Shown here: one piece after another, positions 31,896 to 38,638 of the stretch
Layout of the letters: each line of letters begins with the position of its first letter
How positions within the stretch are numbered: the stretch's first letter is position 1
Translations under genes and position numbers: made by a program
NCBI GenBank assembly: GCA_003242605.1
Contig: QGUZ01000008.1
Location: 1 to 42,842 of the forward strand
Source: Actinomycetota bacterium
GTDB lineage: Bacteria > Actinomycetota > Actinomycetes > Streptosporangiales > Streptosporangiaceae
Reading direction: 5' to 3'
Length of the DNA stretch: 42,842 nt
The notes under the pieces: model-generated
The model's input: the letters and a program-made list of their open reading frames with translations, nothing else
Databases searched by the model: none
What the model was told of the DNA's origin: nothing

Positions 31896-32657
31896 TCAGC
31901 CGAGCACGCGGTACCAGCTCGCCGAGTCGCCGGGGTGGGGGCAGAAGTCGTAGCGCACGCCGCCGGGCGACAGGCCGAGCAGGGTGACCGAGGAGCTGCC
32001 CCACACGCCCCGCGGGCCGAGGTCACGGCGGACGATCAGCGCCCGGGGGTCGTCGGCGGCGAGCCCGGCGCCCGAGGCGAGCTCCCGCCAGGCCCGCCAG
32101 CGCCGCTCCTGCGCCGCGGCGCGGGACGCGGCGTCCGCGCCGCCGGCGCCCAGGGCGGCGTCGGCCGCGGCGAACAGCGGGCGGAAGTGGGCGACGCGCG
32201 GGTTGTCGTCGCCGCGCGCCCAGCCGGCGTTCACGATCACGTGCACGCCCTCGGGTGGCTTCTCCTCGGTGAGCGCCCGCCCGTCCCAGCTCCACAGCCG
32301 GACGCCGCCGGGCTCGGCGAGCACGAGGTGGAAGGGGTCGTAGCGGGCCAGGTCCGGCTCGGCCGGCGGCTCCCCCGCGGTCACGGCGTACAGCGGCAGC
32401 TCGCCGCGGGACCGGCGCGCCTCGTCGCGGGCGAGCACGCCGCGGCCGTTGAGCAGCGCCGCCGCCCGCGGCGCGGCCGGGTCGACGGCGAGCCAGGTGC
32501 CGCCCGCCTGGCGGTCGAGGCCGCCGATCAGGCCGGGCCGGTCGGGCCAGTGGCGGCCGGGCGGCAGCCAGGGCCGCGCGAGGAACTCGTCGCGGACGCC
32601 CGCGAGCATCACCGGGACGTCCGCGTCCGGCGCGAAGCCGACGATCACCGTGCACAC
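31896..32657 (-). CDS. NRDE/TANGO2-family protein
   Basis: 253 residues from GTG 32657 with GGAGGG at 7-nt spacing. The mature N-terminus is Cys2 (MCTVIVGFAPDADVPVML), followed by AGVRDEFLARPW, the Asn/Val-Arg-Asp-Glu element that names the family, and GGTWLAVD. The family is related to Ntn hydrolases, where Cys2 would be the nucleophile after Met removal. In eukaryotes TANGO2 is linked to membrane lipid or heme handling; the bacterial role is unknown. It sits between the uncharacterised trio and mshC, with ~80-90-bp gaps on each side. Confidence 0.88.
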   Translation of the reverse strand: MCTVIVGFAPDADVPVMLAGVRDEFLARPWLPPGRHWPDRPGLIGGLDRQAGGTWLAVDPAAPRAAALLNGRGVLARDEARRSRGELPLYAVTAGEPPAEPDLARYDPFHLVLAEPGGVRLWSWDGRALTEEKPPEGVHVIVNAGWARGDDNPRVAHFRPLFAAADAALGAGGADAASRAAAQERRWRAWRELASGAGLAADDPRALIVRRDLGPRGVWGSSSVTLLGLSPGGVRYDFCPHPGDSASWYRVLG

Positions 32658-32739
32658 GCCGGTTCCCTCCGTTTTCGGTAGAGACGGGCCGTTTGGTAAG
32701 CCTACGTCTGTTTCCACCGCGGCGGACCGGCGGCCGGGG

Positions 32740-33510
32740 TCAGACCGGCGGCCAGGGGATCGCCGGCCAGTTCCGCGAGGGGTAGGGGTGGATGCCGGTG
32801 TCGAGCAGCCGGCGCACCCGCTCCCAGGTCGCCTCCACCTCCTCGCGGGACAGCAGCTCGCGCAGCCGCTGCCCGAGCCGGCCGTGCTCCATCTCGCGCT
32901 CGATCCGGGCGAGCACCTGCACCGCCTCCCGGGTCAGCGGCTTGCCCTGCCACTGCCACAGCACGGTGCGCAGCTTGTCCTCGGTGGAGAAGCACACCCC
33001 GTGGTCGACGCCGTAGAAGTGCCCGTCGGCGAGCGGGATGAGGTGGCCGCCCTTGCGGTCGGCGTTGTTGACGATCGCGTCGAACACGGCGAGGCGGCGC
33101 AGCGCCGGGTTGCGGCTGCGCATCAGGGTCATGAGGTCGATCTCGGCCTCGCCGTCGATCCACAGCTGCACCATGCCGTCGCCGAACGGGCCGTCGCGGT
33201 AGACGGTCGGCGGCACGATGCGCCAGCCGGTGGCGGCCGACACCTCGTACGCGGCGACCTCCCGGGCGGCGAGCGTGCCGTCGGGGAAGTCCCACAGCGG
33301 GCGCTCGCCGCGGACCGGCTTGTACACGCAGGCGGCGACGAGGTCGCCGAGCTGCACGGTGCAGTAGAGGGTCAGGTTGGTCGCCTCGACGAGACGGCCC
33401 GCCACCTCCAGCCTGCCCTCGCGCAGCAGGCGCATCGCGGTCTCGTCGTCGAGCTCCCGGGGCGGGGTGCTCCTGGGGTGGGTCGGCATGGGGTCGCTTT
33501 CGGCGCTCAC
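32740..33510 (-). CDS. SCO1664-family protein with PI3/4-kinase-like motifs
   Basis: 256 residues from GTG 33510, 7 bp after the DUF3090 stop; ATG 33489 is a possible alternative. A Lys-containing strand (ACVYKPVRGERPLWDFP) could bind ATP. FDAIVNNADRKGGHL and YGVDHGVCFS match in layout the catalytic and metal-binding loops of PI3/4-kinase-like and HipA-like enzymes. The family is spread through actinobacteria next to the two genes upstream. A kinase or nucleotidyl-transfer activity is likely; the substrate is unknown. Family name is from memory. Confidence 0.85.
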   Translation of the reverse strand: MSAESDPMPTHPRSTPPRELDDETAMRLLREGRLEVAGRLVEATNLTLYCTVQLGDLVAACVYKPVRGERPLWDFPDGTLAAREVAAYEVSAATGWRIVPPTVYRDGPFGDGMVQLWIDGEAEIDLMTLMRSRNPALRRLAVFDAIVNNADRKGGHLIPLADGHFYGVDHGVCFSTEDKLRTVLWQWQGKPLTREAVQVLARIEREMEHGRLGQRLRELLSREEVEATWERVRRLLDTGIHPYPSRNWPAIPWPPV

Positions 33511-33517
33511 CTGGCCC

Positions 33518-34069
33518 TCACCGGATCTGCAGCGGACGGTGACCGTTGAGCCGTACGCAGATGTGACCGTCGGGGTCGATGGGCTGGCCGCACAGCGGGC
33601 ACGGCGGGCGTCCCGCGGCCACGACCTCCATGGCCCGCTTGGTGAAGGCGCGGGCCATGCCGGGGCTGATCCGCACCCGGAGCACGGCGGGCTCGCGCCC
33701 GGGGGACTCCTCGTCGTCGTCGCCGGTCAGCTCCTGGGCCTCGATGACCACCTTGGCGGCCTCCGGGTCCCAGGCGAGGGCGAGGGTCCCCACCCGGAAC
33801 TCCTCGTCGATGGGCGTGTCGAGCGGGTCGGTGTCGGTCAGGTCGGCCGGGGCGATCGCCGGGATCGGGGCGCGCCCGCCGCTCTTGCGCAGCACCTCGT
33901 CGAGCAGCTCCTCGAGCCGGTCGGCGAGCACGGCCACCTGGAACTTCTCCAGGCCGACGGTGGTGATCCGGCCCGCGCCGCGGGCCTGCAGATAGAAGGT
34001 GCGTGACCCCGGCTGCCCGACGGCACCGGCCACGAACCTCTCTGGCGGATCGTAGTCGAAGACCGGCAT
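33518..34069 (-). CDS. DUF3090-family protein with C-terminal zinc ribbon
   Basis: 183 residues from ATG 34069, 10 bp past the stop of the phosphatase gene. It begins MPVFDYDPPERFVAGAVG, with GSRTFYLQARG next, both strongly conserved in DUF3090. The body is a mixed alpha/beta domain. The last 30 residues hold a likely zinc site, CPLCGQPIDPDGHIC (CxxC then HxC). No catalytic motif is visible, so it may be an adaptor or sensor for the kinase-like and phosphatase-like partners. Middle gene of the tight three-gene set. Confidence 0.9.
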   Translation of the reverse strand: MPVFDYDPPERFVAGAVGQPGSRTFYLQARGAGRITTVGLEKFQVAVLADRLEELLDEVLRKSGGRAPIPAIAPADLTDTDPLDTPIDEEFRVGTLALAWDPEAAKVVIEAQELTGDDDEESPGREPAVLRVRISPGMARAFTKRAMEVVAAGRPPCPLCGQPIDPDGHICVRLNGHRPLQIR

Positions 34070-34079
34070 AACCCAGACC

Positions 34080-34790
34080 TTACGTGGTCCCGGCTCCGCC
34101 GCCGACCGCGGCATCGCTCTCGGTGATGTCTCCACCCCCATCTTGGTCCACGGCACCGCCGTTTGTGGACTCCGCTGGGAGGATATTTCGCATATCTCCG
34201 CCCACGTCGTTCATCCTGATAACAAAGGGACGCAAGGGGGTATATCGGATTACCGTGAGCGAGGCGGGATCGGCGGTGATGCGCTGGAACTGGTCGAGGT
34301 GCAGCCCGAGGGCGTCCGCGACGATGGCCTTGATCACGTCGCCGTGACTGCAGACCAGGTACACCGCCTTCTCCCCAAGGCGGGCGTTCCAGTCCCGCAC
34401 CGCCGCGACCGCGCGGTGCTGCATCGCGGCGAGCGACTCCCCGCCGGGGAACACCGCCGCGCTGGGGTGGGCCTGCACCACCCGCCACAGCGGCTCCTTG
34501 GCGAGGTCCTCCAGCCTGCGGCCGGTCCACTCGCCGTACCCGACCTCGCCGAAGCGCTCGTCCACCTGCACCTGCAGGTCCCGCCCGCGCGCCACCGCCT
34601 CGGCGGTCTCCCGGCACCGCTCGAGCGGGCTCGTCACGATCGCGTCGAGCGCGAGGTCGCGCAGCCGCCCGGCCAGCTCCTCGACCTGGGCGCGGCCGCG
34701 TTCGCTGAGCGAGACGCCGGGCGTCCACCCGGCGAGCACCGGGCCGGTCAGATCGGTGAGGCCGTGGCGGACCAGCAGGAGCGTCGTCAC
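34080..34790 (-). CDS. Histidine phosphatase / probable phosphomutase, MSMEG_4193 family
   Basis: 236 residues from GTG 34790. The catalytic RHG motif is in LLLVRHGLTDLTG and the second active-site His in VCSHGDVIKA; an Arg (LERCRETAEA) and Glu (GEVGYGEWTG) complete the site. This is the phosphoglycerate mutase/acid phosphatase fold. The C-terminal ~35 residues are a Gly/Asp-rich tail. The start is supported by a TAAGCT box 6 nt upstream (leaderless). First gene of the trio with DUF3090 and the SCO1664-like protein. The physiological phosphate ester is unknown. Confidence 0.92.
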   Translation of the reverse strand: MTTLLLVRHGLTDLTGPVLAGWTPGVSLSERGRAQVEELAGRLRDLALDAIVTSPLERCRETAEAVARGRDLQVQVDERFGEVGYGEWTGRRLEDLAKEPLWRVVQAHPSAAVFPGGESLAAMQHRAVAAVRDWNARLGEKAVYLVCSHGDVIKAIVADALGLHLDQFQRITADPASLTVIRYTPLRPFVIRMNDVGGDMRNILPAESTNGGAVDQDGGGDITESDAAVGGGAGTT

Positions 34791-34796
34791 GCCCTC

Positions 34797-34802
34797 AGCT
34801 TA
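34797..34802 (-). promoter_or_regulatory. -10 box TAAGCT for the trio operon
   Basis: On the minus strand TAAGCT is followed by GAGGGC (6 nt) and the GTG start of the phosphatase gene, so the operon mRNA is probably leaderless. Confidence 0.55.
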
Positions 34803-34904
34803 GGGCCCCGCCGCGTCTCGATCATCCCCCGCGCTCCCGCTGTGGGCGAACATTCCGCGTCCCGCGTTCCGGAAGGGACCGGGAACCGATCATGGGACGT
34901 TTAG

Positions 34905-34910
34905 TACTCT
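34905..34910 (+). promoter_or_regulatory. Candidate -10 box TACTCT for the aldo/keto reductase gene
   Basis: TACTCT lies 9 nt before the ATG at 34920. The transcript would have almost no leader, and no ribosome site is seen. Confidence 0.4.
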
Positions 34911-34919
34911 GAGCCGACC

Positions 34920-35867
34920 ATGGACCAGCGTTTCGTCGGGCGGAGCGGTCTGGCCGTCTCCCGCATCGGGCTCGGCACGATGACCTGGGGGCGGGACACC
35001 GACGCCGAGGAGGCCGCGGCGCAGCTCAAGGCGTTCGTCGACGCCGGCGGCACGCTGATCGACACCGCGGACGTCTACGGCGGCGGCGACGCGGAGGTGC
35101 TGCTCGGCCGCCTGGTGCGGGACGTGGTGCCGCGGTCGGACCTCGTCATCGCGACCAAGTCCGGGCTCACCCCGCGCGGGCCGCGGTCCCGCAACGCCTC
35201 GCGGAAGCACCTCATCGCCGCGCTCGACGCCTCGCTCGCCCGGCTCGGGCTCGACGAGGTCGACCTGTGGCAGCTGCACGCCTTCGACCCCGAGGTGCCG
35301 CTCGACGAGACCCTCGCCGCGGTGGACACCGCGGTCTCCTCCGGCCGCGCCGCGTACGCCGGGGTGTGCAACTACACCGGCTGGCAGCTCGCCGCCGCGG
35401 CGGTGTGGCAGCAGGCGGTGCCGGGCCGGGCGCCGATCGTCTCGGCCCAGGTGGAGTACTCGCTGCTCGCCCGGGACGCGGAACGCGAGCTGCTGCCCGC
35501 CGCCGAGCACGTGGGGGTCGGCGTGCTCGCCGGGTCCCCGCTCGGCCGCGGCGTGCTCACCGGCAAGTACCGCACCGGCATCCCCGCCGACTCGCGGGCC
35601 GCGACCCCGCACTTCGCCGAGTTCGTCCGCCCCTACCTCAACGACCGCAGCCGCCGCATCGTGGAGTCGGTCACCACCGCGGCCGAAGGGCTCGGGGTCT
35701 CCCCGCTCGCGGTCGCGCTCTCCTGGGTGCGCGACCAGCCGGGCGTCTCCGCCGTGATCGCCGGGGCGCGCACCCACGCCCAGCTCACCGGGGTGCTGCG
35801 GGCCGACGCGCTCACCCTGCCGCCGGAGATCCGGCAGGCGCTCGACGACGTCTCCGCTGGAGAATGA
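34920..35867 (+). CDS. Aldo/keto reductase
   Basis: 315 residues. The (alpha/beta)8 reductase has the catalytic tetrad: Asp and Tyr in DTADVYGGG, Lys in IATKSGL and His in WQLHAFD. The NADPH end of the fold is AVIAGARTHAQL. This group reduces carbonyls with NADPH or acts on potassium-channel-like or perakine-type substrates; the substrate here cannot be told. It is a single-gene unit, with an AT-richer 140-bp gap behind it. Confidence 0.92.
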   Translation: MDQRFVGRSGLAVSRIGLGTMTWGRDTDAEEAAAQLKAFVDAGGTLIDTADVYGGGDAEVLLGRLVRDVVPRSDLVIATKSGLTPRGPRSRNASRKHLIAALDASLARLGLDEVDLWQLHAFDPEVPLDETLAAVDTAVSSGRAAYAGVCNYTGWQLAAAAVWQQAVPGRAPIVSAQVEYSLLARDAERELLPAAEHVGVGVLAGSPLGRGVLTGKYRTGIPADSRAATPHFAEFVRPYLNDRSRRIVESVTTAAEGLGVSPLAVALSWVRDQPGVSAVIAGARTHAQLTGVLRADALTLPPEIRQALDDVSAGE

Positions 35868-36007
35868 GAGCGCTATTCGCGTATTACACCTCCATACCGA
35901 TCGTCCCTTACCGAAAGGTCCGCGGTTCCTGCGGCGAAAAACTGACCTCAAGGCCGGGTTGATGGGGTGGGCCGGAATTGTGGGGGGAGTCGAGGCGTGG
36001 AGGATTC
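35868..36007 (+). promoter_or_regulatory. AT-richer gap upstream of the secreted-protein gene
   Basis: The 140-bp stretch is less GC-rich than its neighbours, as expected of a promoter, but no clear -35/-10 pair was found. A 32-codon frame that overlaps the reductase stop (ATGA, 35864-35962) has codon use unlike a gene here. Confidence 0.4.
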
Positions 36008-36994
36008 ATGCGATTCGGACGTGGCATCCGGCGTGGCACGTCCGCGTTCTACGCCGGCGCGGTGACGCTGGCGATGGGCGGGGGGATGTGGCTGATGCCG
36101 CCGACCACCGCGAGCGTCGCGGCGCCCGCCCAGGACTGCGGCGGCAACGGCCCGCTGGCCGTGGTGACCCAGGGACTGTGCCGGGTCGTGGGCGGCCTGC
36201 TCGACACGGTCGGCAACGTGGGCGCGGCGCTCACCGGACGCGAGCTCCCGGACGTCGAGGAGAAGACGACGTACCAGGATTTCTCCGGCACCGGTGACGG
36301 CGAGGCCGGCGAGGAGGCGACCGGCCGCGAGGCGCGAGACCCGCGGGACACCGGCGCGGTCCCCTCCCCCGAGGCCACGCCCAGGGGCCGCCCGGACCGC
36401 CGCACCGGGACCGGCGAGGAGATCGCCGCCGACTCGGCCGAGGACCGCGCGGCGGAGGGCCGCGCGGAGGACCGCACGGACGACGCCTGCGCCGCCGCGG
36501 GGTGCGCCCGCGGCCGCGACGGCCGCACCGGCACCGGCGAGGCGCGGGACCGCGGGACCGGCGAGCGGGACCGGCGGCGCGCCGAAACCCGCCGCGGCAC
36601 GGGCGGCGGCGACGGGACGGTACGGCACCGCACCCCGGTCGGCGTCACCCACCCGGTGCGGCCCGGCGGCGAGGACGCCGCCCGCGAGCGGCGGCCGCGC
36701 CCCAGGCCGAAGCCGACCGAGCGGCCGCGCCGCGCCGCCGTGGACGAGGCCGAGCTGTCGCTGCTGCTGCCGGTGCCGACGCTGCCGCCGATCGCGCCGA
36801 AGAGCGACGGCCGGGTGGTGACGCCGCGCAGGCCCGAGGACGACGTCGTGGGCACGGCGCTCACCGCGGCGCTGCTGCTGTCGGCCGTGGTCGCCGCGCG
36901 CGTGGTGTCGATCCGCAACTCCCGGCGGGAGCGTCCCGGCACGATCCCGCTGGAGCCCGCCGCGGCCCGCGGCAGCCGCCACCGGCTCGCCTGA
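36008..36994 (+). CDS. Secreted, membrane-anchored low-complexity protein, function unknown
   Basis: 328 residues from ATG 36008 with GGAGG upstream. The N-terminus is a signal peptide (basic MRFGRGIRR, hydrophobic 12-31, likely cut after about 40). A short ordered part with C44 and C58 follows. Residues ~100-240 are Arg/Glu/Asp/Gly-rich and probably disordered, with two RTGTGE copies and a second Cys pair (C161, C166). SLLLPVPTLPPIAPK leads to a C-terminal membrane helix (280-300) and a basic cytoplasmic tail. It looks like a cell-surface or wall-spanning protein. I know no family. Confidence 0.7.
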   Translation: MRFGRGIRRGTSAFYAGAVTLAMGGGMWLMPPTTASVAAPAQDCGGNGPLAVVTQGLCRVVGGLLDTVGNVGAALTGRELPDVEEKTTYQDFSGTGDGEAGEEATGREARDPRDTGAVPSPEATPRGRPDRRTGTGEEIAADSAEDRAAEGRAEDRTDDACAAAGCARGRDGRTGTGEARDRGTGERDRRRAETRRGTGGGDGTVRHRTPVGVTHPVRPGGEDAARERRPRPRPKPTERPRRAAVDEAELSLLLPVPTLPPIAPKSDGRVVTPRRPEDDVVGTALTAALLLSAVVAARVVSIRNSRRERPGTIPLEPAAARGSRHRLA

Positions 36995-37012
36995 CCGCGC
37001 CCGTGGACGCGC

Positions 37013-37047
37013 CGACGCCCGGCCCCGCGGCGCGGGGCCGGGCGTCG
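37013..37047. terminator. Strong bidirectional terminator
   Basis: A perfect 16-bp stem (37013-37028 with 37032-37047, loop GGC) lies between the convergent secreted-protein and fabI genes. It is the most stable hairpin in the window along with the one behind pmbA. Confidence 0.75.
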
Positions 37048-37087
37048 CGACGTATGGCGAAGCCGTGAGACGAAGCCGTGGGGCGCG

Positions 37088-37855
37088 TCAGGCGCCCATG
37101 GCGTGCACGCCGCCGTCGACGTGGATGATCTCGCCCGTGGTGGCGGGGAACCAGTCCGACAGCAGGGCCACGCACGCCTTCGCCGCGGGCACCGGGTCGG
37201 ACAGGTCCCAGCCGAGCGGCGCCCGGGTGGTCCACATCTCCTCGAACTCCTCGAAGCCCGGGATGCTGCGCGCGGCCATGGTGCGCACCGGGCCGGCGGC
37301 GACGAGGTTGACCCGGATGCCGTGCGGGCCGAGGTGCCGGGCGAGGTACCGGTTGGTGGACTCCAGCCCGGCCTTCGCCACGCCCATCCAGTCGTAGACC
37401 GGCCAGGCCTTGCTCGCGTCGAAGTCGAGGCCGACGATCGAGCCGCCGCCCTCCTTCATCAGCGGCAGGCAGGCGACCGCGAGCGCCTTGTAGGAGAAGG
37501 TGGACACGTGCACCGCGGTCGCCACGTCCTCCCACGGCGTGTTGAGGAAGTTGCCGCCGAGCGCGGACTGCGGGGCGAACGCGATCGAGTGCACCACCCC
37601 GTCGAGCCCGTCGAGGTGCTCGCCGACGCGGTCGGCGAGGGTGTCGAGGTGGTCCTGGTTGGTCACGTCGAGCTCGATCACCGGGGGCGGCTCGGGCAGC
37701 CGCTTGGCGATGCGCTCCACGAGGCTGAGCCGGCCGTACCCGGTGAGCACGATGCGCGCGCCCTCCTCCTGGGCGAGCCGGGCCACCGAGAACGCGAAGG
37801 ACGACTCGGTGAGCACGCCGGTGACCAGAAGCCGCTTGCCGTCGAGAAGTCCCAT
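37088..37855 (-). CDS. fabI: Enoyl-[acyl-carrier-protein] reductase (NADH), InhA-type
   Basis: 255 residues. It starts MGLLDGKRLLVTGVLTESS, the InhA/FabI form of the NADH-binding site. The catalytic Tyr and Lys are in VYDWMGVAK (Tyr-x6-Lys). The segment VGLDFDASKAWPVYDWM closely follows mycobacterial InhA. It performs the last reduction of each fatty-acid elongation cycle. It starts 1 nt after the fabG stop, so the two form an operon in the order fabG-fabI, as in mycobacteria (mabA-inhA). Confidence 0.96.
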   Translation of the reverse strand: MGLLDGKRLLVTGVLTESSFAFSVARLAQEEGARIVLTGYGRLSLVERIAKRLPEPPPVIELDVTNQDHLDTLADRVGEHLDGLDGVVHSIAFAPQSALGGNFLNTPWEDVATAVHVSTFSYKALAVACLPLMKEGGGSIVGLDFDASKAWPVYDWMGVAKAGLESTNRYLARHLGPHGIRVNLVAAGPVRTMAARSIPGFEEFEEMWTTRAPLGWDLSDPVPAAKACVALLSDWFPATTGEIIHVDGGVHAMGA

Positions 37856-37856
37856 C

Positions 37857-38561
37857 TCAGTGCCCCATTCCCAGGCCGCCGTCCACGGGGATGACCGCTC
37901 CGGTGATGTAGGCGGCGTCGTCGCTTACCAGGAACTTGACCACCCGCGCGATCTCGCCCGGGGTCGCCATGCGGCCCAGCGGGATGTTCGAGCGGATGCG
38001 CTCGACGTGCTCCGCGCCGAGCGAGGCGGTCATGTCGGTCTCCACGAACCCGGGGGCCACGACGTTGACCGTGATGCCGCGCGAGCCGAGCTCGCGGGCG
38101 AGCGAACGGGCGAAGCCGATCATCCCGGCCTTCGCGGCCGCGTAGTTGGTCTGGCCCGCCGACCCGGAGAGCGCCACCACCGAGGAGATCAGCACGATCC
38201 GGCCGCGCCGCATGCGCAGCATGCCCTTGACCGCGCGCTTGGCCACGCGGTAGGCCCCGGTGAGGTTGGTGTCGATGACCTCGGTGAAGGTCTCCTCCTT
38301 CATCATCGGCAACAACGTGTCCCGGGTGATGCCGGCGTTGGCGACGAGGACCTCCACCGGGCCCTGCTCGGCCTCGACCTTCTCGAAGGCGGCGTCCACC
38401 TCCTCCGCGCTGGTCACGTCGCAGCGGACGCCGAACAGCCCCTCCGGGGGCTCCCCCGATCGGTAGGTCACGGCGACGGCGTCACCGGCCGCCGACAACT
38501 CCCGGGCGATGGCGAGGCCGATCCCGCGGTTGCCGCCGGTGATGAGAACTGAGCGAGCCAT
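37857..38561 (-). CDS. fabG: 3-oxoacyl-[acyl-carrier-protein] reductase
   Basis: 234 residues. Short-chain dehydrogenase with cofactor motif ITGGNRGIG, NAG (VLVANAGITRD), and the catalytic Ser, Tyr and Lys in LISSVVALSGSAGQTNYAAAKAG. It reduces 3-oxoacyl-ACP with NADPH in fatty-acid elongation. The start is set by a TACGGT box 7 nt before the ATG, so the mRNA should be leaderless. It is divergent from tldD, with a 19-bp palindrome between the two promoters. Confidence 0.96.
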   Translation of the reverse strand: MARSVLITGGNRGIGLAIARELSAAGDAVAVTYRSGEPPEGLFGVRCDVTSAEEVDAAFEKVEAEQGPVEVLVANAGITRDTLLPMMKEETFTEVIDTNLTGAYRVAKRAVKGMLRMRRGRIVLISSVVALSGSAGQTNYAAAKAGMIGFARSLARELGSRGITVNVVAPGFVETDMTASLGAEHVERIRSNIPLGRMATPGEIARVVKFLVSDDAAYITGAVIPVDGGLGMGH

Positions 38562-38568
38562 GGTACCG

Positions 38569-38574
38569 ACCGTA
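38569..38574 (-). promoter_or_regulatory. -10 box TACGGT for leaderless fabG-fabI
   Basis: On the minus strand TACGGT is followed by CGGTACC (7 nt) and the fabG ATG. Confidence 0.6.
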
Positions 38575-38596
38575 TCGTCTACCAGCGGGTAGCCGA

Positions 38597-38615
38597 CTTG
38601 TCCGGGCCGGACAAG
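38597..38615. promoter_or_regulatory. 19-bp palindrome between fabG and tldD promoters
   Basis: CTTGTCCGGGCCGGACAAG has perfect 8-bp arms around GGC. Its centre lies 33 bp before the tldD start and 45 bp before the fabG start, across the expected -35 region of tldD and next to that of fabG. It is a likely operator for a dimeric regulator of unknown identity. Confidence 0.5.
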
Positions 38616-38625
38616 ATCACAGGGC

Positions 38626-38631
38626 TAGGAT
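38626..38631 (+). promoter_or_regulatory. -10 box TAGGAT for leaderless tldD
   Basis: TAGGAT is followed by CGTGGAC (7 nt) and then ATG 38639. The in-frame GTG at 38633 falls inside the spacer, so ATG is the better start. Confidence 0.6.
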
Positions 38632-38638
38632 CGTGGAC

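Noticed and set aside
35864..35962. 32-codon frame with ATGA overlap to the aldo/keto reductase stop
   Set aside because: Codon use is unlike neighbouring genes (many A/T third positions); better explained as promoter DNA of the next gene.
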